The notes: generated from the letters alone by a model not told the origin. DNA of 64,000 nucleotides from Micromonospora pallida (GCF_900090325.1 NZ_FMHW01000002.1:7255001-7319000), one strand, 5' to 3'; positions 34,971-44,791 are shown, numbered from the stretch's first letter. Numbers and translations are program-made.

Positions 34971-36281
34971 TCAGCCCCGCCGGTCGGGGGCCGAGTAGAG
35001 CCCGCCGGCTGCTGCCGAGGAGAGCCCCTGACGGGTGCCGGGGTCAGCCGCTCCGGCCAGCCAGGCCGCAGGTCGGGCGATGACCCGGCGGACCACCGAA
35101 CCCGCCGCGCCGATCGCGGCGGCGTCCGCACCGAGCACCGTCGGTCGGACGGTGACCGGGTGCCAGGCGGCGGTGAGCACCCGCCGGGAGATCTCGGCGG
35201 TCACCGCCGGGCTCAGCCAGCGGGCGAGCGGGGCGTAGGTGCCGCCGAGGACCACGGTGTCCAGGTCGAGCAGGTTCACCACCCCGGCGACCGCCACGCC
35301 GAGGGCCGTCCCCGCCCCGCCCAGCGCGGCGAGGGTCGCCGGGTCGCCCCCGGCGGCGAGTCGGGCCAGCCGGGCCGCGTCGCCGGCCACGTCCGTCCCG
35401 GCCAGCCCGGCGGCGGCGAGAATCGCCTCCTGGCCGGCGTAGGTCTCCAGGCAGCCCCGCCCGCCACACCGACAGGGGTGACCCTCCGGATGGACCGGGA
35501 GGTGACCGATCTCGCCGCTGAACCCCCGAGCGCCCCGGTAGAGCGTGCCGTCCAGCACGATCCCCGCGCCGATGCCCACCTCGCCGGAGACGTACAGGAA
35601 GTCGGTGGCTCCCGGCTCCCCGGCGTGCAGTTCGCCCAGGGCGGCCAGGTTGGCCTCGTTGTCGACCACCAGCGCGGGCAGGCCGGGCACCGAATCGGTC
35701 AGCGGCGGGTGGGCGGCGAGCAACACCGGTACGTCCACCTCCCGCCAGCCGAGGTTGGGAGCGAGCCGGACCACGCCGTCGGCGGCTACCAGACCGGGTA
35801 CGGCGAGCGCCGCCCCGGCCAGGGTGAGCCCCTGGGCGGCGGCGTCGGCCCGGGCCCGCTGGGCCAACTCGGCGGCGAGGGCGACGGTCTCGGCGGGAGA
35901 GGCCGGACGCAGGTCGGCCCGGTGCACCGTGCGGTGCCGGACCTCGCCGGCCAGGTCGAGCACGCAGACCGCCAGGTAGTCGACATTGATCTCCAGGCCG
36001 AGACCGGCCGGACCCCGGCTGGCCAGCAGCAGGCCCCGGGCGGGTCGGCCGGCCCCGGTACGCGGTGTCGGGTCGACTTCGGTGACCAGCCCGCCGCCGA
36101 TCAGGTCGTCGACGACGGCGGAGACGGTCGCCCGGGTGAGCCCGGTGTCGGTGGCCAACTCGGCCCGGGACGGTGGCCGGGGCGCGGCGGCGATCCGGCC
36201 GAGCAGCAGGGCGAGGTTGATCTCGCGGAGGCTGCCCTGACGGACCGCCCCGGCGGGCGCGGCGTCGGCGGGGCTGCTCAC
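34971..36281 (-). CDS. ROK-family repressor, probable xylose regulator (XylR-like)
   Basis: 436 aa from GTG 36281; the much longer open frame upstream is an antisense shadow of xylA/xylB. N-terminal winged helix (about 14-75) with RQGSLREINLALLLGRIA and RAELATDTGLTRATVSAVVDDL. The ROK domain contains GLEINVDYLAVCVLDLAGEV, EVGIGAGIVLDGTLYRG, EIGHLPV and the zinc-type motif CRCGGRGCLETYAG. ROK repressors of this type bind sugar or sugar phosphate and lose DNA binding. The position divergent from xylA-xylB makes xylose the likely inducer. Confidence 0.9.
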   Translation of the reverse strand: MSSPADAAPAGAVRQGSLREINLALLLGRIAAAPRPPSRAELATDTGLTRATVSAVVDDLIGGGLVTEVDPTPRTGAGRPARGLLLASRGPAGLGLEINVDYLAVCVLDLAGEVRHRTVHRADLRPASPAETVALAAELAQRARADAAAQGLTLAGAALAVPGLVAADGVVRLAPNLGWREVDVPVLLAAHPPLTDSVPGLPALVVDNEANLAALGELHAGEPGATDFLYVSGEVGIGAGIVLDGTLYRGARGFSGEIGHLPVHPEGHPCRCGGRGCLETYAGQEAILAAAGLAGTDVAGDAARLARLAAGGDPATLAALGGAGTALGVAVAGVVNLLDLDTVVLGGTYAPLARWLSPAVTAEISRRVLTAAWHPVTVRPTVLGADAAAIGAAGSVVRRVIARPAAWLAGAADPGTRQGLSSAAAGGLYSAPDRRG

Positions 36282-36310
36282 GCCCTTGACACTGCCACAC
36301 CGACGGCGAT

Positions 36311-36340
36311 CAAATAATTCAACCACTGAACAAATATCCC
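36311..36340. promoter_or_regulatory. AT-rich promoter/operator region between xylR-like gene and xylA
   Basis: A short AT-rich patch stands out from the GC-rich surroundings. It has CAAATA twice, 20 bp apart (36311 and 36331), and TTCA-N5-TGAA (36318-36330). It is the most probable binding site for the ROK regulator and promoter of xylAB; assignment is by context. Confidence 0.55.
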
Positions 36341-36362
36341 GTCCCGTCACCGGAGGTTCGCC

Positions 36363-37550
36363 ATGGCACCCCGTCCTACCCCCGCCGACAAGTTCTCCTT
36401 CGGCCTCTGGACGGTCGGCTGGCAGGGGCGCGACCCGTTCGGCGACGCCACCCGCCCCGAGTTGGACGCGGTCGAGGCGGTGCACCGCCTCGCCGAACTC
36501 GGCGCGTACGGGATCACCTTCCACGACGACGACGTCGTGCCGTTCGGTGCGGACACGGCCACCCGCGACCGACGGATCGCCCGGTTCCGCACGGCCCTGG
36601 CCGACACCGGCATGGTCGTGCCGATGGTCACCACCAACCTCTTCACCCACCCGGTCTTCAAGGACGGCGGCTTCACCAGCAACGACCGGCAGGTCCGCCG
36701 GTACGCGTTGCGCAAGGTGCTGCGCAACATCGATCTCGCCGCCGAACTGGGCGCGAAGACGTTCGTCATGTGGGGTGGCCGGGAGGGCGGCGAGTACGAC
36801 GTCGCCAAGGACGTCCGGGCCGCGCTGGACCGCTACCGGGAGGCCGTCGACCTGCTCACCCAGTACGTCGTCGACTCCGGCTACGACCTGCGCTTCGCCC
36901 TCGAACCCAAGCCGAACGAGCCGCGCGGCGACATCCTGCTGCCCACCGTCGGACACGCGCTGGCGTTCATCTCCACCCTGGCTCACCCCGACCTGGTCGG
37001 CCTCAACCCCGAGGTCGGGCACGAGCAGATGGCCGGGCTGAACTTCGTGCACGGCATCGCCCAGGCGCTCTGGCAGGACAAGCTGTTCCACATCGACCTC
37101 AACGGCCAGCGCGGCGTCAAGTACGACCAGGACCTCGTCTTCGGCCACGGTGACCTGCTCAACGCGTTCGCCCTGGTCGACCTGCTCGAGCACGGCGGGG
37201 TGACCGGCGCATCCGGCTACGACGGCCCCCGACACTTCGACTACAAGCCATCCCGTACCGAGGACGTCGCCGGGGTGTGGGCGTCGGCGGAGGCGAACAT
37301 GCGGACGTACCTGCTGCTCAGGGAGCGCGCGGCGGCGTTCCGCGCCGACCCGGAGGTGGCCGACGCCCTTGCGGCCAGCCGGGTCGCCGAGCTGGCCGAG
37401 CCGACCCTCGCCCCCGGCGAAAGTGTCGCCGACCTGCTCGCCGACCGGTCCGCCTTCGAGGACCTGGACGTCGACGCGGTGGCCGCGCGGGGCTTCGGCT
37501 TCGTCCGGCTCAACCAGCTCGCCGTCGAGCACCTGCTCGGCGCGCGCTGA
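36363..37550 (+). CDS. xylA: Xylose isomerase
   Basis: 395 aa, ATG with GGAGG 6 nt upstream. Full-length actinobacterial (class I) enzyme that converts D-xylose to D-xylulose in the cytoplasm. The catalytic His lies in [13 protein letters not shown]. Metal-binding segments are [24 protein letters not shown] (Glu), [19 protein letters not shown] (Glu/His) and [21 protein letters not shown] (two Asp), and the C-terminal [19 protein letters not shown] is present. Forms an operon with xylB, 11 bp downstream, and is divergent from the ROK regulator. Confidence 0.97.
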   Translation: MAPRPTPADKFSFGLWTVGWQGRDPFGDATRPELDAVEAVHRLAELGAYGITFHDDDVVPFGADTATRDRRIARFRTALADTGMVVPMVTTNLFTHPVFKDGGFTSNDRQVRRYALRKVLRNIDLAAELGAKTFVMWGGREGGEYDVAKDVRAALDRYREAVDLLTQYVVDSGYDLRFALEPKPNEPRGDILLPTVGHALAFISTLAHPDLVGLNPEVGHEQMAGLNFVHGIAQALWQDKLFHIDLNGQRGVKYDQDLVFGHGDLLNAFALVDLLEHGGVTGASGYDGPRHFDYKPSRTEDVAGVWASAEANMRTYLLLRERAAAFRADPEVADALAASRVAELAEPTLAPGESVADLLADRSAFEDLDVDAVAARGFGFVRLNQLAVEHLLGAR

Positions 37551-37561
37551 GGAGGGGCCGG

Positions 37562-39082
37562 ATGCCGCTCGTCGCCGGCGTCGACTCGTCGACGCAGTCC
37601 TGCAAGGTCGTCGTCCGGGACGCCGAGACCGGCGTGCTGGTCCGCCAGGGGCGTGCCCCGCACCCGGACGGCACCGAGGTCGACCCGGAGGCCTGGTGGC
37701 GGGCGTTGACCACGGCCGTCGACGCGGCCGGCGGGCTCGCCGACGTGGCCGCCGTCTCGGTCGCCGGCCAGCAGCACGGCATGGTCTGCCTGGACGACGC
37801 CGGCCGGGTGGTCCGGCCGGCGCTGCTCTGGAACGACACCCGGTCCGCCGGGGCCGCCGCCGAACTGGTCGCCGAGGCCGGCGCGGGGGAGGCCGGCCGG
37901 CGGTTCTGGGCCGACGCGGTGGGCACCGTGCCGGTGGCCAGCCTGACCGTCGCCAAGCTGCGCTGGCTGGCCCGGCACGAGCCGGCCAACGCCGACCGGG
38001 TGGCGGCGGTCTGCCTGCCGCACGACTGGCTGACCTGGCGGCTCGGCGGCGGCGCGGCCCACAACCGAGCCGGTACGCGCGACCTGTCCGCCCTGCGCAC
38101 CGACCGCAGCGACGCCAGCGGCACCGGCTACTGGTCACCGGCCACCGGCGAGTACCGCCCCGATCTGCTGGAACAGGCCCTCGGGCGGCGACCGGAGCTG
38201 CCCGTGGTGCTCGGCCCCGCCGAGCCCGCCGGCACCCTCGCGGGGCTCGGCGGGCCGCTGCCCGGCTCCGGCGCGGTGCCTTCCGGTGGGCCGCTGCTCG
38301 GCCCCGGCGTGGTGCCTTCCGGTGGGCCGCTGCTCGGCCCCGGCGCCGGGGACAACGCCGGGGCGGCGCTCGGGGTCGGGGCACGCCCCGGCGATGTGGT
38401 CGTCTCCATCGGCACCTCCGGGACCGTGTTCAGCGTCGCCGACACCCCGGCCGCCGACGCGAGCGGGGCGGTCGCCGGGTTCGCCGACGCCACCGGCCGC
38501 TACCTGCCGCTGGTCTGCACGCTCAACGCCGCCCGGGTGCTGGACGCCGCCGCCACGCTGCTCCGGGTCGACCCGGCCGGCCTGGCCGATCTGGCGCTGG
38601 CCGCCCCGGCCGGGGCGGACGGGCTGGTCCTCGTGCCGTACCTGGAGGGGGAGCGGACCCCGAACCGGCCGGACGCCACCGGGGCGGTGCACGGGCTCAC
38701 CCTGCGCACCGCCACCCCCGCGCACCTGGCCCGGGCCGCCGTCGAGGGGATGCTCTGCGCGCTGGCCGACGGGCTCGACGCCCTGCTCGCCCAGGGTGCC
38801 CGGGCCGACCGGGTGATCCTGGTCGGCGGGGGAGCCCGGTCGGCGGCGGTCCGTGCCATCGCACCGCAGGTCTTCGGCTGCCCGGTGCTGGTCCCGCCGC
38901 CCGGTGAGTACGTCGCCGACGGCGCGGCGCGGCAGGCCGCCTGGGTCGCCCTGGGCGGCGCGACAGCACCACAGTGGTCGGTCGGCGAGACCGAAGAGTA
39001 CGCCGCCGATCCGGTGCCGGCGATCCGCGAGCGGTACGCCGAGGCGCGGGACCGGTTCCTCGCCCGTCCCACTGACGGGTAA
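37562..39082 (+). CDS. xylB: Xylulokinase with a tandem-repeat insertion
   Basis: 506 aa from ATG 37562 (GAGGAGGGG upstream). FGGY carbohydrate kinase: [15 protein letters not shown] at the N-terminus (ATP domain), [34 protein letters not shown] with the catalytic Asp region [13 protein letters not shown], and the C-terminal [20 protein letters not shown]. It phosphorylates D-xylulose into the pentose phosphate pathway. Family members usually have about 480 residues. The extra length comes from a Gly/Pro-rich insertion (about 234-261), [12 protein letters not shown] repeated, directly before the GDN motif, caused by a tandem 36-bp duplication. Confidence 0.95.
   Translation: MPLVAGVDSSTQSCKVVVRDAETGVLVRQGRAPHPDGTEVDPEAWWRALTTAVDAAGGLADVAAVSVAGQQHGMVCLDDAGRVVRPALLWNDTRSAGAAAELVAEAGAGEAGRRFWADAVGTVPVASLTVAKLRWLARHEPANADRVAAVCLPHDWLTWRLGGGAAHNRAGTRDLSALRTDRSDASGTGYWSPATGEYRPDLLEQALGRRPELPVVLGPAEPAGTLAGLGGPLPGSGAVPSGGPLLGPGVVPSGGPLLGPGAGDNAGAALGVGARPGDVVVSIGTSGTVFSVADTPAADASGAVAGFADATGRYLPLVCTLNAARVLDAAATLLRVDPAGLADLALAAPAGADGLVLVPYLEGERTPNRPDATGAVHGLTLRTATPAHLARAAVEGMLCALADGLDALLAQGARADRVILVGGGARSAAVRAIAPQVFGCPVLVPPPGEYVADGAARQAAWVALGGATAPQWSVGETEEYAADPVPAIRERYAEARDRFLARPTDG
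38275..38346 (+). repeat. Tandem 36-bp duplication inside xylB
   Basis: Two copies (38275-38310, 38311-38346) of a unit beginning GGTGCCTTCCGGTGGGCCGC, with a degenerate third copy just upstream (38249-38273). It keeps the frame and encodes a 12-residue Gly/Pro repeat. Confidence 0.9.
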
Positions 39083-39122
39083 AAGACTGTACGGGGAAGG
39101 CCGGACTGGCGATTATCGACAG

Positions 39123-40388
39123 ATGTCGTCGCTCGACCTTCCCACCCCACCGCTCGACCTGCCCGGTGCGGCACCGCCGCCGGAGCCCGTCGTGCCCCTG
39201 CCGGCCGTCCTGCGCTACGACGACGCGGACACCCCGTGTGACGTCATCGACGCCCTGGCGCTCGCCGACTTCATCACCGGGCGGCACCCCTGGTCGCAGA
39301 CCGTCCGACTGCCCCGGGCCCGCCCCGACGCGCAGCTCGTACCCGCCGACGGACACCTGCTGCGTACCGCCATCGAGGCCCGGCAACGCTCCCAGCTCCT
39401 CGGCGGCGACGGCTGGACCGCACGGGTGGTCACCTGGAAGGGCCACGGCGCGGAGGTGACCGTCACCGCGGTGAGCGGCGAGGTCGGCCAGTCCGCGCTG
39501 GACCGGATCGTGGCCGGGGCGACCGCTGCGGAGGACGCCGGATCGGGCCGGATCGGCTTCTGGCACCAGAGTCCGCGCCGGGGCGCGCAGCGGGACGTCC
39601 GGACCGTGACCACCCCGGAGTGGGCCACCATCCGGGACAACTACACCGCCACCGCCCGCCGGGAGTTCGACCGGCTGATGGCGGTCACCCCGGAAAACGT
39701 GCTGGGGCGGCTGGTGCTGCTGCACGGCGCGCCGGGCACCGGCAAGACGACCGCGCTACGTGCCCTCGCGCACGCCTGGCGGCAGTGGTGTCAGGCCGAC
39801 TGCGTCCTCGATCCGGACGTCCTCTTCGCCGACGCCGGGTACCTGTCCGAGGTGGCGGTCGGCAACGACGACGAGCCGGAGGGCGGCCCCCGCTGGCGGC
39901 TGCTGATCGTCGAGGACTGCGACGAACTGATCCGGGGCGAGGCCCGGCAGACCTCCGGCCAGGCCCTGTCCCGGCTGCTCAACCTCACCGACGGGCTGCT
40001 CGGCCAGGGCCGGGACGTGCTCGTCGCGATCACCACCAACGAGGATCTGTCCCGGCTGCACCCGGCGGTGACCCGCCCCGGCCGGTGCCTCGCCCGGATC
40101 GAGGTGGGCCCGCTGTCGTACGCGGAGGCGACCCGTTGGCTCGCCTCCGCCGGAGTGGCACCCGACGGTGGCGGCGTGGCGTCCGGCGGTGGCGGGGAGG
40201 TGCCCGACGGTGGCGGGGTGGCGCGCGGCGGTGGCGGGGTGGCGCGCGGCGGCGGCACCAGCGCCGTGGCATCCGACGGCACCAGCGCCGTGCCGGCCAG
40301 CGGGGCCACCCTCGCCGAGCTGTACGCGCTGCGCGCCGGAGCCCCCACCCCGCCCACCGACCGGCACGAACTGGGCGGTTACCTCTGA
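39123..40388 (+). CDS. AAA ATPase with DUF5925-like N-terminal domain
   Basis: 421 aa from ATG 39123. The N-terminal 190 residues form a conserved actinobacterial domain (RYDDADTPCDVIDALALADF, then GRHPWSQTVRLPRA) that I associate with DUF5925. The AAA module has Walker A HGAPGTGKTTALR near 202-214, Walker B LLIVEDCDELI, sensor-1 LVAITTNED and arginine finger region HPAVTRPGR. The tail (about 345-385) is a Gly/Ala/Val-rich repeat of VARGGGG units. The role is unknown; similar proteins may remodel protein complexes. It lies 40 bp after xylB but is probably not part of xylose metabolism. Confidence 0.85.
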   Translation: MSSLDLPTPPLDLPGAAPPPEPVVPLPAVLRYDDADTPCDVIDALALADFITGRHPWSQTVRLPRARPDAQLVPADGHLLRTAIEARQRSQLLGGDGWTARVVTWKGHGAEVTVTAVSGEVGQSALDRIVAGATAAEDAGSGRIGFWHQSPRRGAQRDVRTVTTPEWATIRDNYTATARREFDRLMAVTPENVLGRLVLLHGAPGTGKTTALRALAHAWRQWCQADCVLDPDVLFADAGYLSEVAVGNDDEPEGGPRWRLLIVEDCDELIRGEARQTSGQALSRLLNLTDGLLGQGRDVLVAITTNEDLSRLHPAVTRPGRCLARIEVGPLSYAEATRWLASAGVAPDGGGVASGGGGEVPDGGGVARGGGGVARGGGTSAVASDGTSAVPASGATLAELYALRAGAPTPPTDRHELGGYL

Positions 40389-40442
40389 GGCTTCCGCGCG
40401 TCGTCACCCGGTCGTGATCTGATCCTGGTTCAGTGCACGAAC

Positions 40443-41846
40443 ATGACCACCACCAGCGGCGGTACCCGGGTCCACCGGCTGTACACCGTCGTCGTCTTCG
40501 TGCTCCTCGCATCGCTGGACAACGTGGCGATCGGGTTGGTCCCCCCGCTGTACGGGTCGATCGCCGACTCGCTGGACGTGCCACAGCGCCTGATCGGGCT
40601 GGTAACCGCGGTCAGCTTCCTGGTCAGCGCGGTGGCTGCGGTCGGCTGGGCGTACGTGGGCGACCGGACCAACCGGAAGCCGCTGCTCGTGGTCGGCACC
40701 CTGCTCTGGGCGGCCGGCACCGCGGGCAGCGCGGTGGCTCCCGGCTACCCGCTCTTCCTGGTGGCCCAGATGGTGGCGGCGGTCGGGCTCGGCGCGGTCG
40801 GCTCGGTCGGCTTCTCGGTGGTCACCGACCTGATCTCGCCCCGCCGCCGGGGTCTGGTGATGAGCTTCTGGGGGCTGTCCCAGGGCGTCGGTACGCTCGC
40901 CGGCACCCTGGTCGGCGGGATCCTCGGCGCGGCGGACTGGCGTCGGCCCTTCCTGCTGCTCAGCCTGGTCGGCCTGGCCGCCACGGCGGCGTACGTGTTC
41001 ACCTACGACGTGCGACGCGGGCAGAGCGAACCGGAGCTGGCCGGCGCGCTCGCCCACGGCGCCGAGTACGACTACCGGATCAGCCGGGCCGACCTGCCCC
41101 GGATCCTGCACCGGCGGACCAACTTCTGGCTGGTGTTCCAGGGGCTCACCGCGCAGGCCGCCTTCGGCTCGCTGGTCTGGCTGCCGGTGCTGTTCACCGA
41201 ACGGGCCGAGGAGCAGGGCTACTCACCGGCCACCGCGATCGTGGTGGGCAGTGTCTTCGCCACCCTGTTCCAGCTCGGCGGGGTCTTCTCCATCGTCGGC
41301 GGGCTGGTCGGCGACGCGCTGCAACGGCGTACCCCACGGGGCCGGGCGATGGTCGCGGCCGTCGGCATCCTCGCGGCCGTCCCGTTCTACCTGGTGCTCT
41401 TCTTCGTGCCGATCCGGATCGACGTGCCGGACGGCGCGGGCGCTGGCGCGGTGATCGGCGCGGTGCTCGCCAGTGTCCTCACCGAACCGACGGTCGGGCT
41501 GAGCCTGCTCGCCGCGGTGCTGGCGCTCGCGCTGACCTCGGCGAACTCGCCGAACTGGTTCGCCCTGATCGCCGACGTCAACCCGCCGGAGCACCGGGGC
41601 ACCGTCTACAGCCTCGGCAACCTGGTCAACGGGGTCGGCCGGGCGGCCGGGAACGGCCTGGTGGGGGTGGCCTTCCACGCCCTGCGGGGGGCCTTCCCGC
41701 CGCCGCTGAACTTCGCCGTCGGGCTGGCCGCGTTCCAGCTCTTCTTCATCCCGACCGGGATCATGTACTGGTTCGCCTCACGGACCTCGCCCCGGGACAT
41801 CGCCAACGTGCACACCCTGCTGCACACCCGCGCCGAACGCCTCTGA
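40443..41846 (+). CDS. MFS transporter
   Basis: 467 aa with about twelve hydrophobic helices. The motif-A-like loop GWAYVGDRTNRKPLL lies between helices 2 and 3. An asymmetric central loop (about residues 185-220) separates the two halves. Motifs GFSVVTDLISPRRRGLVMSFWGLSQGVG and IADVNPPEHRGTVYSLGNLV resemble sugar-phosphate or drug/Spinster-type MFS members. The substrate cannot be read from the sequence. The gene converges on the alpha-glucoside locus, with a repeat-bearing intergenic region in between. Confidence 0.9.
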   Translation: MTTTSGGTRVHRLYTVVVFVLLASLDNVAIGLVPPLYGSIADSLDVPQRLIGLVTAVSFLVSAVAAVGWAYVGDRTNRKPLLVVGTLLWAAGTAGSAVAPGYPLFLVAQMVAAVGLGAVGSVGFSVVTDLISPRRRGLVMSFWGLSQGVGTLAGTLVGGILGAADWRRPFLLLSLVGLAATAAYVFTYDVRRGQSEPELAGALAHGAEYDYRISRADLPRILHRRTNFWLVFQGLTAQAAFGSLVWLPVLFTERAEEQGYSPATAIVVGSVFATLFQLGGVFSIVGGLVGDALQRRTPRGRAMVAAVGILAAVPFYLVLFFVPIRIDVPDGAGAGAVIGAVLASVLTEPTVGLSLLAAVLALALTSANSPNWFALIADVNPPEHRGTVYSLGNLVNGVGRAAGNGLVGVAFHALRGAFPPPLNFAVGLAAFQLFFIPTGIMYWFASRTSPRDIANVHTLLHTRAERL

Positions 41847-41866
41847 CCCCCTGCACCCCGCCCGCG

Positions 41867-41953
41867 TGGTAGCAGGGGTCCCCTGCACCCGTCGGGTGGT
41901 AGCAGGGGACCCTTGCACGTCAAAAAGCGGTAACAGGGGACCCCTGCTACCAA
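41867..41953. repeat. Cluster of GGTAGCAGGGG palindromic repeat units (copy 1 of 3 loci)
   Basis: Three related units lie between convergent genes: TGGTAGCAGGGGTCCCCTGC (41867), TGGTAGCAGGGGACCCTTGC (41897) and a reverse-oriented unit ending CCCCTGCTACCA (41928-41953). They can fold into stem-loops and may serve as a bidirectional terminator. The same unit occurs at 49.4 and 59.2 kb. Confidence 0.85.
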
Positions 41954-41984
41954 CCAACTAACCAACCACGAAACCAAACAACCC

Positions 41985-43739
41985 TCAGGCGCGGTACCAG
42001 ACGGTGACGTCGGTGGGGACCAGGGCGTCGTCGAGGGGGCCGCTGGCGTGCAGCGGCTCTACGCCGTCCGGCAGCGGCACCGATGCTGCGCCGAAGTTGG
42101 TCAGCACGCCCAACGCGCCGTTGCGGAAGTGCAGCACCTCGTCGCCGGAGGCCAGCCAACGCAGCGTGCCCCGGCCCAGCCCGTGCTCCCGGCGTAGCCG
42201 CAGCGCGGTCCGGTACAGCTCGTACGTCGAGCCGGGCACCCCGCGCTGCCGGTCCAGCGCGTACTCGGCCCAGGACGGCGGCTGCGGCAGCCAGCTCGCG
42301 TCGGCGGGCCCGAAGCCGTACGACGGGGCGTCGGCCTCCCACGGGATCGGCACCCGGCAGCCGTCCCGGCCACGTTCGGTGTGCCCGCTGCGCTCCCAGG
42401 TCGGGTCCTGCCGGACCTCGTCGGGCAGCGTGGTGTGCTCCGGCAGCCCCAACTCCTCACCCTGGTAGAGGTAGGCCGAGCCGGGCAGGGCGAGCATCAG
42501 CAGGGTGGCCGCGCGGGCCCGGCGTAGGCCGAGGGTGGCGTCCGGCTGCGGGTCGTCCGCGCCGATGCCGTTGGGCCGGGGGGTACCGACCGGCAGCCCG
42601 AGTCGGGAGGCGTGCCGGACCACGTCGTGGTTGGACAGCACCCAGGTGGTCGGGGCGCCGACCGCGTCGGTGGCCTCCAGGGAGCGGGTGATCACCGCGT
42701 ACTGGGCCGGCGCGGTCCAGGCGGCGAGCAGGTACTCGAAGTTGAACGCCTGGTGCATCTCGTCGGGGCGGACGTAGCGGGCCAGCCGCTCGGCCGGTTC
42801 CACCCACGCCTCGGCGACCAGGACGCGGTCACCGCCGTAGGTCTCCAGCAGCCGTCGCCACTCGCGGTAGATCTCGTGCACCCCGTCCTGGTCCCACATC
42901 GGCGGGCGGGGCTTGTCGACCTCCTGGCCGGAGAGGATCTCCTGCGGCTCCCGCCAGTTCGCCAGGTCGGCCTGCTTGACCAGGCCGTGCGCCACGTCGA
43001 CCCGGAAGCCGTCGACGCCCCGGTCGAGCCAGAACCGCAGCACCTCCAGGAACTCCGTCCGGACCTCGGGGTTGTCCCAGTTCAGGTCGGGCTGGGCGGT
43101 GTCGAACAGGTGCAGGTACCACTGCCCGTCGGCGAGCCGGGTCCAGGCCGGCCCGCCGAACACGCTCTGCCAGTCGTTCGGCGGCTCGGCACCGCCCGGA
43201 CCGAGGCCGTCCCGGAAGACGTACCGCTGCCGTTCCGGGCTGCCCGGCCCGGCCTCCAGCGCGGCCCGGAACCAGGCGTGCGCCGACGAGGTGTGGTTGG
43301 GGACCAGGTCGACGATCACCCGCAGGCCCCGCGCGTGCGCGTCGGCGATCAGCCGGTCCGCGTCGGCGAGCGTGCCGAACAGCGGCTCGACGTCGCGGTA
43401 GTTGGCCACGTCGTAGCCGGCGTCGGCCTGCGGCGACGGGTAGAACGGGGACAACCAGACCGCGTCCACCCCGAGGTCGGCGAGGTGTCCGAGGCGGGCG
43501 GTGATGCCCGGCAGGTCACCGACGCCGTCGCCGCCGGAGTCGGCGAAGGAACGCGGGTAGACCTGGTAGATGACGGCTTCGGTCCACCAGCCGGTGGCCG
43601 GGTCGCTGACGGTTTCCTGCGGGTCGTGATGGGTGTTCAGGGTCGTCTCCCGAGTGTCGAGCCGGGCGGTGCCGACCGGCCTGCCCGGCAGGGGCGGTCG
43701 AGTCCGTTCAGTGTGCCCTCGGCGGGGCGGTGGAATCAC
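41985..43739 (-). CDS. GH13 alpha-glucosidase (oligo-1,6-/alpha-glucoside type)
   Basis: 584 aa from GTG 43739; a start near 43640 (a CTG with GGGAG upstream) would give MNTHHDPQETV and fit family length better. Cytoplasmic GH13_30/31-type barrel. Conserved region I is DLVPNHTSSAH, region II GFRVDVAHG (nucleophile Asp), region III VLVAEAWVE (acid/base Glu), region IV LSNHDVVRH, and the entry motif WWTEAVIYQVYPRSFADSGGDG. It hydrolyses imported alpha-glucosides to glucose. Last gene of a minus-strand locus with LacI regulator and ABC importer; the annotated start overlaps the lacI-type gene by 32 bp. Confidence 0.94.
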   Translation of the reverse strand: MIPPPRRGHTERTRPPLPGRPVGTARLDTRETTLNTHHDPQETVSDPATGWWTEAVIYQVYPRSFADSGGDGVGDLPGITARLGHLADLGVDAVWLSPFYPSPQADAGYDVANYRDVEPLFGTLADADRLIADAHARGLRVIVDLVPNHTSSAHAWFRAALEAGPGSPERQRYVFRDGLGPGGAEPPNDWQSVFGGPAWTRLADGQWYLHLFDTAQPDLNWDNPEVRTEFLEVLRFWLDRGVDGFRVDVAHGLVKQADLANWREPQEILSGQEVDKPRPPMWDQDGVHEIYREWRRLLETYGGDRVLVAEAWVEPAERLARYVRPDEMHQAFNFEYLLAAWTAPAQYAVITRSLEATDAVGAPTTWVLSNHDVVRHASRLGLPVGTPRPNGIGADDPQPDATLGLRRARAATLLMLALPGSAYLYQGEELGLPEHTTLPDEVRQDPTWERSGHTERGRDGCRVPIPWEADAPSYGFGPADASWLPQPPSWAEYALDRQRGVPGSTYELYRTALRLRREHGLGRGTLRWLASGDEVLHFRNGALGVLTNFGAASVPLPDGVEPLHASGPLDDALVPTDVTVWYRA

Positions 43740-44733
43740 GCACCACCAGACGAGTGGGGAGAATCACCGGCGAGTCGGAGGGTGTGCTCCCCGGGGTGCC
43801 GACGAGCGGGTCGAGCACGATCTGGGCGGCGAGCCGGCCCTGTTCGGCGGCGGGCTGGGCCACGGTGCTGAGCCCCAGCACGGCGGCGAGGTCGTGGTCG
43901 TCGATGCCGATCACGCTGATGTCCTGCGGCACCCGTAGCCCGGCCTCGCGCAGCGCGGCGATCGCGCCCATCGCCATCTCGTCGCAGGCGGCGAAGATCG
44001 CTGTCGGCGGGTCACCCCGGCGCAGCAACTCGACGGTGGCCTGGTTGCCGCCGTCGATGGTGAACTCGGACTCCACGTCCAGGCTCGGGTCCGGCCGCAC
44101 CCCGGCGGCGCGCAGCGCCTCGTGGTAGCCGCGCCGCCGGTCGACGTGTGTGGTGAAGGCCAGCTCGTCCTCCGGGTCGCCGGAGATGTGCGCGATCCGC
44201 CGGTGGCCGAGGTCGAGCAGGTGCTGGGTGGCGGTCCGGGCGGCGGCCACGTCGTCGATCCGTACGCACGGCCAGCCGGGGACGACGGTGCCGGAGCTGA
44301 CGATGACGCCGGGCCGGTCGAGCGCGGTGAGCGCGGTCAGGTCGGCGGACCGCAGGGGGGTGGCGACCAGCAGCACCGCGTCGGCCCGCTTGTGCAGGTT
44401 GGCGGCCCGCAGCACCCGCTGCCGGACCTGTGCCTGGCCACCGAGGTTGTAGAGGAGCAGGTCGTACCCGGCGGAGTGGAGAACCTCCTCGACCGCCTCG
44501 ACCACGGTGCCGAAGAACCACCGGGTGATCCGGGGGACGACCACCGCGACCGTGCCGGTGCGACCCCCCGCCAACCGGGAGGCGCTCGGCGAGACGGCGT
44601 AGTCGAGTTCCTCGGCGGCGGCGAGCACCCGCCGCCGGGTCGCCGCCGAGACCGTGGGAAGTCCACGCAGCGCCCGCGACACGGTGGCCGTGGAGACTCC
44701 CGCGAGGCGGGCGACATCATCAATCCTCGTCAC
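43708..44733 (-). CDS. LacI-family transcriptional regulator of the alpha-glucoside locus
   Basis: 341 aa, GTG start. The N-terminal HTH is MTRIDDVARLAGVSTATVSR with hinge helix PSASRLAGG, followed by a periplasmic-binding-like sensor domain ending in VVRDSTAPPRAH. It is encoded between the ABC permeases and the alpha-glucosidase on the same strand. A LacI-type palindrome upstream of the binding-protein gene (48306-48319) is its likely operator. It should repress until an alpha-glucoside such as maltose, trehalose or palatinose binds; the actual inducer is not known. Confidence 0.94.
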   Translation of the reverse strand: MTRIDDVARLAGVSTATVSRALRGLPTVSAATRRRVLAAAEELDYAVSPSASRLAGGRTGTVAVVVPRITRWFFGTVVEAVEEVLHSAGYDLLLYNLGGQAQVRQRVLRAANLHKRADAVLLVATPLRSADLTALTALDRPGVIVSSGTVVPGWPCVRIDDVAAARTATQHLLDLGHRRIAHISGDPEDELAFTTHVDRRRGYHEALRAAGVRPDPSLDVESEFTIDGGNQATVELLRRGDPPTAIFAACDEMAMGAIAALREAGLRVPQDISVIGIDDHDLAAVLGLSTVAQPAAEQGRLAAQIVLDPLVGTPGSTPSDSPVILPTRLVVRDSTAPPRAH

Positions 44734-44751
44734 GGTTCCCCCGATCCGCCC

Positions 44752-44791
44752 GCGTCGGTCGCCGCCCGGATGCGCGGGCGGCGACCGACGC
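44752..44791 (-). terminator. Hairpin between permease and regulator genes
   Basis: 17-bp perfect stem (44752-44768, 44775-44791) with 6-nt loop, located in the 63-bp gap after the permease stop. It probably terminates or attenuates the ABC transcript before the regulator gene. Confidence 0.85.

Noticed and set aside
34971..38384. One 1137-codon minus-strand frame
   Set aside because: Only the 3' part (from GTG 36281) is a real ROK regulator; the rest is the shadow of xylA/xylB.
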